A stretch of 64,000 nucleotides of DNA. Origin: Amborella trichopoda (Eukaryota > Streptophyta > Magnoliopsida > Amborellales > Amborellaceae). The notes beneath the pieces were generated by a model, which saw only the letters and a program-made list of their open reading frames with translations, did no database searches and was not told the origin of the DNA. Positions 11,102 through 22,108 of the stretch are shown piece after piece. The stretch is taken from NCBI RefSeq assembly GCF_000471905.2, contig NW_006499751.1, positions 4,898,514 through 4,962,513 on the forward strand, written 5' to 3'. The position numbers and the translations under genes were made by a program. How positions within the stretch are numbered: position 1 is the first letter of the stretch; every line of letters begins with the position of its first letter.

Positions 11102-12493
11102 TGTGACCCAACTCGTGCTCTGAAAAGGAATTTTTATTGATCAAAAGAGTCTCTGCGAGTTAAAAAAAGAGCTTACTTACAATGAGAGGTAGCGTCTATT
11201 TATAGACTAAGGTTGAAACGTGGGTGGATCACCCAAAACTAACCCTAATTGATGTTAATTACAAATTATAAACATTTAAAAATAAGAAAATAGTGTGCAA
11301 AATGACTAATTTTCCCTTTGGGGAAATTCCAAAACAGTCCCTACTAAGAACTAGGGACGTTCTAGATTCTTCTCGAACGATCCATTGACGATCCGACATC
11401 CAAATAAACAAAAGATGATTGCCATTGTGTCGGGCTCGATACTACGATCATTTTGATAATAATTTTAAGCCATGATTCACACTTTAAAGGCATGATCACA
11501 TAACTTGAAATTTGAATATATCTTGAAAACTTTTGATTGATAGTGCGCCTTTAAGTCGATGTTTTTTTGTGATTTCTTCATTGAATTGCACTGAGCAAGC
11601 CATCATGGTCCAATGGCAACAAACGCAGCTCGATTTTTTGTCCGAACGAAGATTTCGTAACTTTGGAGTTTTGGCTAGAATCTGGAATTTCAGCGCCAGA
11701 ATTTACAGTCACGTTATTAGCTTTGTGTGTGAAATCCGATCATTCATCATGTATATGGTTAGGACCAGAGATAGCCTTAGACCTTACGCACACGATTGAA
11801 TTGGTATCACATCAATCTGATGTGCAAGTGTCGTGATTTGGCCGCTTGAGCAAGGCGTGTTAGTGCTAATTTTCTTGCAACTTTCTTCACGGATCAACAA
11901 CTTCTCTCTAGCTTTTCTCCTTGCTCGGGCGTCGTCACGAGGCGTGCCACACATCGAAACGCTCGTTTGGACAAGACAAACACGCTCACAAAATTTGAGC
12001 ACTATCTAACCAGAGACAAATGAGATATAGACCCCGAAAGTCACTATTTGTGACTGTCCCTTTGATGGAGATTACTTGCAGGGTGGTCGCACAGGAATAA
12101 TGTGTGGCCACTTCTGTTTCTGCTCATGACTTCTTTTTGGAGTCTTTGTTTTAGTTGAAATTTGACGCCTGTGGGTTTTCAACCATGTCGGATCCAATGG
12201 CAGTGGTCCCATAGCCATTTGATACCTTGAAATCAGGGCTCCAGTTATAGGAGTCTGCTTCAGGGTGCTAGAGGCTAATTCTACCAAAGTATTTTCTCAG
12301 TTTGTACTACCTTAAAAATGTCGGAATGCAAAGAAACTTGGTAGGAGATTTTTGGAGTCCTTATGAAGATCTTAACCAGTTTTGGGGTCATTCTGAAATT
12401 GTCGAAATTTCCACTGTTTGTCAGGCTTTATTGACCGACTTCTTTTTTTATTCCGCATCGAGGACCCATGGTGCTAAACAATATCTTCAAACA
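11102..12493 (-). mobile_element. LTR (1392 bp), apparently shared: 3' LTR of element B and 5' LTR of element A
   Basis: This sequence is homologous along its length to 24712-26118, roughly 70-75% identical by eye. Both copies start tgtg-ccca on the plus strand and end ttcaaaca, so the minus-strand LTR begins TGTTTGAA and ends CA. On the minus strand there is a TATA box (ctataaatag, about 11206-11195) and a polyadenylation signal AATAAA (11138-11133). Immediately outside the high-coordinate end, the minus strand reads ggtggggcatga, a plausible polypurine tract for element B. Immediately outside the low-coordinate end is a ttggagagagaga leader like that next to the element B 5' LTR. One LTR therefore has an internal region on each side. 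Confidence 0.8.
11195..11206 (-). promoter_or_regulatory. LTR TATA box
   Basis: The minus strand reads tctataaataga, about 95 bases upstream of the LTR end. The element B 5' LTR has the weaker match ttctataagt at 24801-24810. The spacing to the AATAAA is short, as expected for the R region. Confidence 0.6.
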
Positions 12494-13099
12494 TCATGCC
12501 CCACCGAATGTTGTCCTTCAAGAGAAGCGAGAAGTACAACATTCGAAAAATTTTCCTCTGCCTTTATTTCTTTTTTCTTTCTAGCCACAGGACCATGTGA
12601 ACGCCGAGGAGATTCATGCAATGCTTTAACTAGGATGCTCGGACGTTTGGATGCAATGTACAGTTCCATCCGTGGATACTTTAGGGGGAGAAGAGACTTT
12701 GAGGGATCTTGTAACGGTCCTCACCCTCCAGGGACTATTTGTGATTTTGACAGCTGACGATTTTGTGTGGACGTCGTTGGTCATAATCTTACCTATTTGG
12801 CGGCCAAGTGTCGTGCTGAAGGGAATTTTTCCAATTTTTGCCTAGGTTTGTTTGTTTTTTGATCGACAACCAAAGAGCCTTTGGTTGATGTTGTTTGCTT
12901 CTACACCAGGTTTTATTTTGACGAATAGGGTACCTCTATGGGCCCCATCCTGTCAGGTCCAGTTGGGGGATTTTTGTTGGCCTGTCGGCTAGGGAGGGAT
13001 ATTGGCGAGGTGGCCTCATGGAGAGGCATCACCCTGAAGTCTTTGGCAGGTTTTACCCTAGTTTTGTCAGTTTCTTGCCTTAGTGGGTATCTTTGGTTT

Positions 13100-13430
13100 G
13101 TCGAAATGATTTTCTTATTTTTGGAGTGATCTTTTGGTCATCATCGTCACCCTCAAGGACTCTTTTTTATTTTGGAGGGATCTTTTGGTCTTCGACTTCA
13201 CCCCTCAAGGAGTCTTTTTATTTTGGAGGGATCTTTCATTCTTCTTCCTCACCCTCAAGGACTCTTTTTTATTTTGGAGGGATCTTTCGGTCATCATCCT
13301 TACCCTCAAGGACTCCTTTGATTTTGGAGGGATCTTTCAGTCATCATCCTCACCCTCAATGACTCTTTTAAGTTTGGAGGGATCTTTCGATCATCGTCCT
13401 CACCCTCAAGGACTCTTTTAATTTTAGTGT
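13100..13430. repeat. ~50-bp tandem array, six units
   Basis: Copies of accctcaaggactc are followed by ttttattttggagggatctt and tcggtcatcatcct. The cctcaag core recurs at 13151, 13203, 13253, 13304, 13354 and 13404, a regular 50-52 bp period. Confidence 0.9.
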
Positions 13431-13869
13431 TTGGGAGGTCTTGTGAGGCTCTCACTCCTGAGTGAGCCATCTGATGTTGTGATTGGGTCATGACCACTGA
13501 GGATTTTGTGTGGACCTCGTTAGCCAGAATTATGCATGTTTGGCAATTGGGTGCCGACTCAGGCTGTGATGCTGCGTCAACCTGCTTTATTGGTCCAACT
13601 TCCCTTGACTGGGGAAGTGGCGTCGTAAAACGGTTTTCACCAACCTCCTTTATTTTTTTGGCTCTTTTACTCATGAACTTGTGGCCATGTTAACCCTTTT
13701 CATCCATTTTTTCTCACGGTGACCTTTTGGGGTTTTCACCGTGCCCGGGTTTTTATTTTCTCAGAACTCTTTTACTCATGGTTTTGTGACCATGCCCGTC
13801 CATCATTGTTACTCATGGAATTCCCTTGTCCAGGTATACTCCATGCCCGTTATTTTCTTCTTCTTCTTT

Positions 13870-15200
13870 TTGTGAAGGCGTGTTTAGGGTCATGCCTTTG
13901 AGACCTGTGCGAAGCCCTTTAACGTCATGCAGCCAGAACGCGCACTACAGTGTAAGGTCATAACCGTGGTGGTGATGGGTAGCAACCTTTGGAGGCCATG
14001 GAGTGATTATGGTGGTGGTTTTGACTCACTTTGGAGGGATGGCACGGGCTACCTATGAAGGATGGATGACATATGGATGGTGGCAGAAAAGTGATCACCC
14101 ACTAGCTTACGACGAGTATGGATGGCGGGATGGCTCGCCGTTTTGTGAGCACAAGTGAGACTCATTGGGAAATGATGAATGGGAATGGAGGAAGATTGAT
14201 TTATTAGGGAGTTGATGAAGGTGATGTGCGCACAGGAATGGGTTGGTTAGGGAAGGCGTGCGTGAAAATGCACGTAAAAGGCATGTGCAAGTGTGTGGGG
14301 ACGAGTTTAAGGTCATGCCTCCGGTACCTGTGCAAAACAATTTAACGTCATTCGGTCAGGATGTTATGGTTTAAGGTCATATAGCTTGGACCGTGCTTAT
14401 GCTGTTTAGAGTCATGCAACTAAGACCATACAGTTTAAGGTCATGCAACTAGACCTTCACAACAGTTTACGGTGCTATAGCTTGGACCAGGCAGTTTAGG
14501 GTCGTTCACCTAGACCATTAGGTGGGCTTCCTTGTAAGTAAAGCTCCTTGGGGGATAGAGACAGTGGCTCGGTGAGAAGCAGACCCCCTGGGGATTAATG
14601 GGGTAAATATGACTCCAAAGGGATAATGAGTAATGGTATGGATGTAACTCCGCTGAGAATGGCATACTGGAACACAGATGTAGCCCCACTAAGGATTGAA
14701 GAGATAAGAATGACCCTAACTCCACTGGGGATTATGGGGTGCAATATGGATGTGACTCCTACAGGGGATGAGGGACAGTGGCCTGTATGTAGCTCCATGG
14801 GAACAATAGTCCGGAGCATAGGTGTAACCCCACTGGGGATAGTGATAGAATACACTCGATGGAGAGGTGCGTCCATTTCACAGTTTAAAGCCATGTGTAT
14901 GGTCTATTTGTTGCATCATTTAACGTCTTGCTATAGGGACGTGCGTTACAGTTTTAAGGACTTGTAGCTTGGACCATGGCTATCCAGTTTAAAGTCATGT
15001 GGCTAGGACCATGCAGTTTAAGGTCGTGCAACTAGACCTCCGCTACAGTTTAAGGTCATACAGTTTGGACCACAGCTGTGTAGTTTAAAATCGTGCAGCT
15101 AGGACCATGCAATTTTAAGGTCATGCAACTAGACCACCGCTACAGTTTAGGGTCATATAGTTTGGACCATGCAGTTTAGGGTCGTGCAACTAGACCACAA
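13870..15200. repeat. ~35-45-bp tandem array (AGTTTAAGGTCATGCA-CTAGACCA)
   Basis: Many degenerate units of cagtttaaggtcatgcaact followed by agacca-cgctac run from 14310 to 14520 and 14890 to 15200, with outlying copies at 13870-13970. Between them (14540-14880) lies a second repeat built on gactccactggggat and similar units. This is a complex, possibly once continuous array. Confidence 0.85.
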
Positions 15201-15369
15201 TGTGGTAAGGGAATGTGACTCCATGGGGAGCAGAGCCGTGACTGAAGACTTGACTCTGCAGGGATATGATGGTTGTGGTGCAGAGAATGAACCCCCTAGG
15301 GATGCAAAACGATGTTTTAGATGGGAGTTCCATAGCATGCGCACGACGCTAGGTTTTGAATGATGCATG

Positions 15370-15620
15370 TGGCATTAGGCCCTTGATGAAGCCCATGCGA
15401 CGTTAGGCCTTTGGTGAGGCACACGGCGGTAGCTTCTAGTGAAGAGCACGGCGATAGCTTCTTGTGAAGCGCACAACAATAGCTTCTAGTGAAGCACACG
15501 ATGTTAGCTTCTGGTGCACCGCACGACGTTAGTCCTCTAGATGAAGTGCACAACGTCAAGCCCCAGGTGAAGCACGCTACGCTAGGCCTTAGAGAAACGT
15601 GCGACGTTAGCATCCTAGGG
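15370..15620. repeat. ~32-bp tandem array (GAAGCACACGACGTTAGCTTCTAGT)
   Basis: About eight units carry gaagcgcacgacgttagctt followed by ctagt. It resembles the 2262-2460 array of element A. Confidence 0.85.
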
Positions 15621-15797
15621 ACACATGGCGTTAAGGCGTAGCGATAGCAACAAATGGCAGCAGGTTCATGAGGCACAAGTAGCAGTGATTCGCATTCGAG
15701 CCTCGGGCTTGACTCGCCCCAGCTTGGTTGTATCGCCATCTGAACACAGGGACCGAAGCATCATTTCGAGCTTGTGGGGGGGCACTTTGCGTAACCT

Positions 15798-15812
15798 CTG
15801 TTTATAAAAGGG
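15798..15812 (+). promoter_or_regulatory. Plus-strand TATA-like motif inside element B 3' region
   Basis: The motif tgtttataaaagggg lies antisense to the element. A plus-strand AATAAA occurs downstream at about 17201. Element A has a similar but weaker pair (ttttaaatagg near 1599 and AATAAA near 3102). Whether it drives an antisense transcript is inferred only. Confidence 0.35.
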
Positions 15813-16689
15813 GATAAAACCCCAATTTACTGTTTTACTTTCTGTAAAACAATGAAATGAGTTTAGAGCGATAGAGAACTTCTGACAAGAGAATTCCAAT
15901 GAGAAACCTTCAACCAGGCCATAGTGCAGGAGCTCTCCAGTGAACTTCAACAAGTTGTGAACCTTCACAGAGTGCTTGCAAACATTTTTAGCAGGCATCA
16001 AGGCCTCTCGAACAGGGAATAGGGAGCTTCTCATGGCTTTACCGAGACTCTGACGAAACTGCAAGGGTCGCAGTGGTACTCTGCCGAAGTTCCAAGGCTT
16101 TTGTGAGAGTAGAATAGGACAAACCATGGATTGCCGGTTACTTCTAGGAGCCTTTAGTGATTTTTCGATAGTTTCGTGGTTATCGACAGGTTGCAAAAGC
16201 CTTGGGGACACTAGGGAAGGAAACAAGGATCGCATCACTTGCACAAGGCTTTTCGGTGACCTCGTGACGTCTTTGCGATTGCTGTCAGGCAGAATGGAGG
16301 TCGAACAGTTGTTCTGCCAGAAGCTTAATGATTTTTTGGTGAGCATATAAGTGTGAAGAAGGGAGAAGGAAACCTGCAAGGTCACAGGGGAGCTTCTACA
16401 GAGATTTCGATGGTTTTCGGATACTACTGGCCATTGGTAAGGGGAAAGAACAGTGCCAGAAGGGAGTCCCCAGTGACCAGAGAAGTGTTTACACCGTGAA
16501 GAGGAAACGCCGGTAGGGGGGAAGTCTTAGGAAGGTGGACCATCACCGGGGAGCGACAGTTGGTGAAACTGAAGAGGCACGAAGCATTAAATGCCCCCTA
16601 GGAATTGGGGATAGTGGGAACCGGAGCACCACAAGGGCATGCACCGCATTAAATCACGTGCAGTGCTTCCTTCGTGCAGCGCTAAGCTG

Positions 16690-16860
16690 CATGCGGCGAC
16701 AACCACACTCAATAGTATGCCGATCATTGCGATGGTCGCACGCGGTGTTGGCCTACCCATAGTGATGGTATCACGCAGCACTGAGCTGTTCGAGGCAGTG
16801 GTCACCCGCGGCGTTGAGCCATGCGTGGCGATGATCACGCGCAACGATGCCTTGTGGGGG
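16690..16860. repeat. Short degenerate GC-rich repeat (GATGGTCACGCGCGGCGTTG)
   Basis: Four imperfect units of about 40 bp are built on gcgatggtc-acgcgcggcg-ttg, next to the conserved block shared with element A. Confidence 0.55.
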
Positions 16861-17294
16861 CCAAGAGTGATAGAAAATGAGAAGGCTCGGCCACTGTGGT
16901 TTGTTGGAAGCCAAGTCCTCCAACACAACAATGAAGTCCATGTTGTCTTAAGGAAGGGCATCCATCATAGGCCAGCTCCTTGCCAAGGAAGTCCGCTTTG
17001 TATGTCTGATAAACTCTATCAGAGTACTTCTTCCCTCTCCAGAAACCAGCCATATTTCGTCAGATGAATTGAAGCAGACTCGAAAATTGTCGATCTTTCC
17101 CAGAAGTAAGAGCAATACTTCAGCATGAACATATTCTTTTCCTTTGAATCAAGAGCAACTGTTGATATTATATCTGTAACCTCCCTGATAATAGGCTTTT
17201 GCAATAAAAGAAATGAATTTCTTTTGAGTTGGGTTGCTATTTTTTCTTCTCCATTTCTTTCTTTTTACTGCATGCATTGCATTTTAAGAGCACG

Positions 17295-18596
17295 TCAGGG
17301 ATAGTACTTCTTTAAATATTGCCCATTGATAGGAGGCATTACCTCTTCTCCATCAGAGTTTATCAATATATAAGCCCCGTTTGGTGTGACCTTTTTTACT
17401 ATGAAGGGACCTTCCCGCTTGGGTTCGAACTTTCCTTTGCGGTGTCCATGCATGACAATCGATCTCTTGACTGCTAAGACTAGATCTCCACGAGCGAATG
17501 AGCGAACCTTGACAGACTTGTCAAAGGCTCTCTTCATTCTCCCTTGATTGAGTTCAAGCTTTTGCTAGCCCTCTAGCCTCTTTTCATCAAGAGCATCCAA
17601 CTTCTGATAACAGAGCTTGACCCTCTCATCTTCAGTTAGTCCCTAATGTATAGCGACACATAGTGACGAAATTTGAACCTCGGGGGGTAAAACTGCCTCA
17701 CCTCTAAAAACCAGGGAATAAGGAGTAGAGTTTGTAGCATTCCAAGTGGTGGTGAGATAGGCCCACAGAGCTTCAGGCAGCCTCTCATGCCAATTCTTCT
17801 TCGACTTCGAGACTGACTTCCATAGCAGCCCGCACAGGGTTTTATTGAACACCTCAGCTAAACCATTGGCTCGAGGGTGGTACATGGTCGAGTACCTCCA
17901 CTGGTTAACTAGGTGATCAATGTGATGGCTTCTGAACTGGGGATCACTATCAGAGATTATTCGATCCGGAACCCCGAACCGGTATATGATGTGGTGACGC
18001 ACGAAGTTGGCCACAGTGGTCCCTGGAACCTACTTGAGAGGGACCGCTTCAGCCCACTTGGAAAAGTAATATGTCGCTGCTAGGATGAAGGCATGACCCA
18101 AGGCAGAAGGGGGCTCGATGGGTCCTACAATGTCCATACCCCACTGGGAAAAGGCCCATGATGTCACTGTACGATGGAGAGGCTTTGGGGGCTGATGAAT
18201 GAGGCTTGAGTGCATTTGGAACACTTGGCATCTTTTAGCATAGTTTTAGGCATCAGTCACCATTGAAGGCCAATAATACCCGAGTCTGCGTATGCGCTCA
18301 TAAAGCTTAGGGCCGGTTTGATGCAGCCCACGAATACCCGAATGAAATTCTTTTAATACTTTACTTGCCTCTTGTGCATCGACACATCTAAGGAGAATTT
18401 CGTCATCGAGAAGGGTGTACTTGGTAAACATCCGTCGTATACTGTTTCGTTCCACCCAATCCTCAAGCAATCGTCCATGCTTTATGAAGTTCATGATAGG
18501 ATCCCTCCAGTCTTCTACTTGCTCAACCTCTGCACATATCGGGTCGAAGAATTCTAGCTCCTGCTTCTCAACCTTGGATTCTTTACTTTGGGACAT
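17295..18596 (-). pseudogene. Element B integrase
   Basis: Minus-strand frames read the N-terminal zinc-binding region (FHSGIRGLHQTGPKLYERIR, LGYYWPSM). The catalytic core follows with D in WGMDIVGPIEPP, D in PDRIISDSDPQFRS and E in HPRANGLAEVFNKTL. The C-terminal region (SFARGDLVLAVKR, FEPKREGPFIVKK, YLKKYYP) ends at about 17298. The DDE triad is still readable. Stops lie near 18245, 18029 and 17642, and the second Cys of the HHCC finger looks replaced (CQVFQ). The protein would join cDNA to chromosomal DNA; this copy cannot be made. Confidence 0.9.
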
Positions 18597-18599
18597 TTC

Positions 18600-19150
18600 T
18601 TACTCTGCCTTAATGACATCCTTGGCTTCAAGGAGTGCTCCGAATGGATAAGGCAAGCATTTAGGGAAGACATCCCTCTCATCATCTGCATCAACTTCGG
18701 TTCTCAAGTCAACATGTCTCCATTCTATTACCCAGACGGGTGTGGGCCCTAATGAAGATAGTTGAATGGTGGCCCCGAGCTTTGAGAGCACATCGACCTG
18801 CGATTTTAGCCTTCTAGGGATATGACTCAGGGAGAAATCGTCGAACTGGGCCATATAAGATTTGGCCATGTCATGATAAGGCTTGAGAGTATCCTTTCTT
18901 ACGTCATAAATCCCTTTAAGCTGCCTATTAGCTAGCTCAGAGTCACCGGAGATGTTCAGCTACTCCAGGTCTAGCTCTCGGGCGATCTCCAGTTCGATTA
19001 TGAGGGCTTGATACTCAGCCTCATTATGAGAAAATGCCTCTGCGAGTGAGAAGGATAGAGGAATCATTCCACCATCAGGAGTCAGGAACACGACTCCAGC
19101 ACCCCCTCTATCAGATTAGAATGCTCCATCGAAGTACATCTCCCATGGCC
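18600..19150 (-). pseudogene. Element B archaeal-type RNase H (second RNase H)
   Basis: The minus-strand reading gives MYFDGAF, stop, then SDRGGAGVVFLTPDGGMIPL, HNEAEYQALIIELEIAREL, a second stop, ISGDSELANRQLKGIYDVR and SLSHIPRRLKSQVDVLSKLG. The acidic residues of an RNase H fold are visible (FDG, NEAEY, SGDSEL). A second RNase H of this kind between the retroviral-type RNase H and integrase is a hallmark of the Tat lineage. The stops at DGAF and LDLE show inactivation. Confidence 0.85.
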
Positions 19151-19750
19151 GAGTCAGTACCGTATAGAAAACTTCTTCATCCGAAAGATCACTTGACAGG
19201 GGAGATTCTGAAAGGACTAGTTGAGCCCCGATAAAATCTGCTAAGGCTTGACCTTTGTTAGCCTTCTGTGATACATACGTGATGTCGAACTCCATTAGCA
19301 ATAATGCCCACTTGGCCAAGCGTCCTGACAGGCATGCCCCGGTCATAAGGAACTTGACCGGGTCCGCATTTGAGATTAGCTTGACTTCATGACCGAGCAA
19401 GTAATGGCGAAGCTTTTGTATCACAAAGATCAAGGCTATGCACATCTTTTTGATGAGAGGGTAAATTTTCTCAACCCCCTGCATCCTGCAGCTGAGATAA
19501 TAGAGTGTTGTTTCTTTTCCCCCATCATTGTTCTAAGCTATGAGTGCCCAAAGTGACTCATCAAGAGCAGTCACGTATAGGATGAGAGGCCTTCCTAACA
19601 ATGGTGTGGAAAGTACCGTAGGATTCAACAAGTACTGCTTGATATCATCGAGAGCAGTTTGGCACGCCTCATCCCATATGAAGGGAATATCTTTCTTCAG
19701 AAGGTGTGAAAAGGGCCTGAATCATCCAGAGAGGTTCGAGATGAACCTTC
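19116..19750 (-). pseudogene. Element B Ty3-type RNase H
   Basis: Minus-strand frames read IPFIWDEACQTALDDIKQYL, RPLILYVTALDESLWALIA, stop, YPLIKKMCIALIFVIQKLRH, YLLGHEVKLISNADPVKFLM and RLAKWALLLMEFDITYVSQK. This is the connection plus RNase H region that follows RT in Ty3/gypsy elements. It would remove the RNA strand after minus-strand DNA synthesis. The frame is broken near 19535 but well conserved after that. Confidence 0.85.
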
Positions 19751-20540
19751 GAATGTTGGCTAACTTCCCTTAGAGAGACCGAAGCTCACGCAGGGTTGTA
19801 GGCGGTGGCATATCCTAGATCGCCTAGATTTTGACTGGCTCAATCTCCAGCCCACGATACCTCATGATGAACCCTAAGAACTTTCCTAAGCATACGTCGA
19901 AGGAGCATTTCAAGGGGTTCATCTTGAGTTGGTGACACCACAGCCACTCACACATTTTTTCAAGGTCCTTCATGTGAGCATCCTTTGTTTCAGACTTCAC
20001 CACCAAGTCATCCACATAGCGCTTAACCTCCTTGTGCATCATGTCCTTGAAGATGGTCATCATGGCTCGCTGGTAAGTGGTACCAACATTCTTTAACCCG
20101 AAAGGCATCACAGTGTAGCAAAAGACCTTTTCGGGTCAAGAATGCAGTGGCCTCTTTGTCCTCTGGTGCCATCCAAACCTGATTATGACCAGAATATCCA
20201 TCCATGAAGGAGAAGATCTGACAATGAGCCGTGGAATCAACAAGCATCTCGATGAATGGTAGGGGGAAGTCGTCATTGGGGCAGGTAGTGTTCAGGTCAC
20301 GAAAGTCAATACAGACCCTGATTTAACCATTCTTCTTCTTGATTGGGACAACATTTGCCAACCATCTTGGGTATTTGACCTCACATATGAAGCCAACCAG
20401 CCTGAGCTTGTTCACCTTAGCATCGATCTGCATCTCAAGGTCGGGTCTGAACCTTCTTGATTTCTGCTTCATGGGTTTGACGGACGGGTCAATACCGAGA
20501 CGATGAACAGTGATTTGAGGGTCTAAACCGGGCATCTCAT
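19750..20540 (-). pseudogene. Element B reverse transcriptase
   Basis: Minus-strand frames read LDPQITVHRLGIDPSVKPMK, GFICEVKYPRWLANVVPIKK, VCIDFRDLNTTCPNDDFPLP, FSFMDGYSGHNQVWMAPEDK, MPFGLKNVGTTYQRAMMTIF and the active-site motif RYVDDLVVKS (about 20020). LKMNPLKCSFDVCLGKFLGF follows. The YVDD catalytic motif and LPF-equivalent blocks identify Ty3/gypsy RT clearly. A frameshift near 20120-20130 separates MDGYSG from MPFGLKN, and a stop lies near 20322. The domain is near full length but dead. Confidence 0.92.
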
Positions 20541-20601
20541 GATAATGCCAGGCGAAGACATCACAGTTTGCTCAAAGAAGGGAAATATAACTTTCTTTCT
20601 C

Positions 20602-21548
20602 TTATGGGGACATTTTTGCAGAGATGAAAGTTGGCCTTAAGTCAGCTTCATCCACTAAATTTATCTCTTCAAGCTCGTCAGCCATGGCCTGACCACCTTC
20701 TTCCCACTCTTCCGAAGCTTTTTGCAACTCTTTGTCTGGGGATTCAGGATGCTTCTTATCAATCTCGAATGTAAAGACCCATGATCCTGACATTTCGGCC
20801 TTTAGGAGGGTCCCAGTGTGGGAGACTATTTCTAGTTCTTGGTCGGACCAGGGAATGAAAGGGTCAACATTGAACGTGGAGTCCATGGCATCATGATTGA
20901 GGTCACTCAGTACTTGCCCCGAGCTGGGTGGCACTTCATGAACTTGAACCATGTAACAGGCCTCATGGAAATAGGAGTTCGAAGATGCCAGGACTTGGCT
21001 TGGGCCACCAGGGCATCGTTGATGGTTAAGAATCCAGCCGCCTGGGCCAGCATCTTTCTTAGGGGCATCTGGTGCTACCTGCTGATGTTGGTAACTGCTT
21101 AGAGCATCGAAATCTGGGCACTGTTGAGCTACACCTGTAAAAGGGGTGGAAGAAGAGGGAGGAGAAGAAGAAGAAACGGAGTTAGAATGTTCTGGGCAGC
21201 TTTTTACGTCGTCACCAGAATTGGATGTGTGCAGGGGGTATTTTAGGTCTTGCCTCGGCTCTGACCATTGCGAGATGCTTTGAACGTCGTCACCCATATT
21301 GGATGAGTTCCGAGCAGTTGATGACTCAGGGACATCCACTTGATTGGATGAAGGGATAAGGCGAGTTGCCCTTGGGATGAAGTCCTGTAAGGTTGGCAAT
21401 GGAGGAAGGGGCATGAGAAATTCTTCCTCGACTGCTGGTTGAGGAATGTGGCTACTTCAGCGAGCCGACCCGGGTGCTCGTCCCCTTTTGGACCCCTTGG
21501 GAGGTGTTCGGTCTGTCCTATCGGGCTAATGAGTGGCCGTCGCTTCAC
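20602..21548 (-). pseudogene. Element B linker before RT
   Basis: The minus-strand frame 21414-20602 starts in a Ser-rich part like the element A linker, passes PDFDALSSYQHQQ and HEACYMVQVHEVPPSSGQVL, then reads DSTFNVDPFIPWSDQELEIV and ELEEINLVDEADLRPTFISA, the usual lead-in to Tat RT. The retropepsin block present in element A (KYDVIGHLRK through GHPWLPD) is not seen between these parts. B appears to have lost its protease, or it has decayed beyond recognition. Confidence 0.6.
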
Positions 21549-22108
21549 AGACTACCTCACGCTTCAGGGACTTGAGCCTACTTCCTCCATGGTAGACTTC
21601 CCAGGGCTGAGAAGTCGATGGCTCTGAAGGTTCTAGTGTAGGCTCATAGGGAATTGTAGTGGGATTTCCTCTTGGACGGGAGAGATGGCTTGGAAGCGAT
21701 ATGGGAGAATGGCATTAAGAATGTGGCCTTTCTATACCTTCTCGACAACTATAACCTCGAACCCAGAGCATTCCTTCAGCTTATGGCTCCATACCTGGTG
21801 ATATGGCACCAGAGATTTTTCATACCCTGGGCAAGACGCCTAGGCTGCCTGACGGGTTTGAAAGTGATGAGACCCTGTTGGCGAATCGCCTCAAAGAGGA
21901 CCTACAAAGGGACCAACTCAACACTTTCTTGGGCTTTTATTGGGAGGCCTTCTTGCACTGGTGGAGCAGGGACTTGAGGGTGCCCTTCTGGGTTACCATG
22001 AACATCTTGGTACTGCTGCATCTTCCTTACTAAGAGCTCGTGGAAGCCAGTGCATTCACTCAGGCCATGGCCTCGTATCAGATGATACGGACACTAGAGG
22101 TTCTCAGT

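Larger units (their letters stand above)
1..12493 (-). mobile_element. Element A: Tat-like Ty3/gypsy LTR retrotransposon lacking RT-RNase H-integrase, 3' end cut by window
   Basis: Read on the minus strand from its 5' LTR (11102-12493) the element shows a repeat-rich leader (about 8400-11101), gag (about 8020 to 6672), a linker and retropepsin-like region (6158 to 3579), then about 3.6 kb of non-coding, repeat-bearing DNA running off the window. The order and the protein motifs match plant Tat-lineage gypsy elements. No reverse transcriptase, RNase H or integrase is visible where pol should lie (3579 to 3115). The related element B shares the block next to the pol end (A 2600-3115, B 16880-17215). 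The missing pol is therefore probably an internal deletion or a non-autonomous form, not a window effect. The 3' LTR is not in the window. Confidence 0.7.
12494..17290 (-). other. Element B 3' non-coding region
   Basis: This 4.8-kb stretch between integrase and the 3' LTR has no recognisable protein. It holds at least four separate tandem arrays (13100-13430, 13870-15200, 15370-15620 and 16690-16860). The short frames on both strands are mostly repeat-derived. The end next to integrase (16880-17215) is homologous to 2600-3115 of element A. Confidence 0.6.

Noticed and set aside
13093..13421. Two overlapping plus-strand frames with FYFGGIF / LFWRDLS repeats
   Set aside because: They are direct translations of the 50-bp tandem array.
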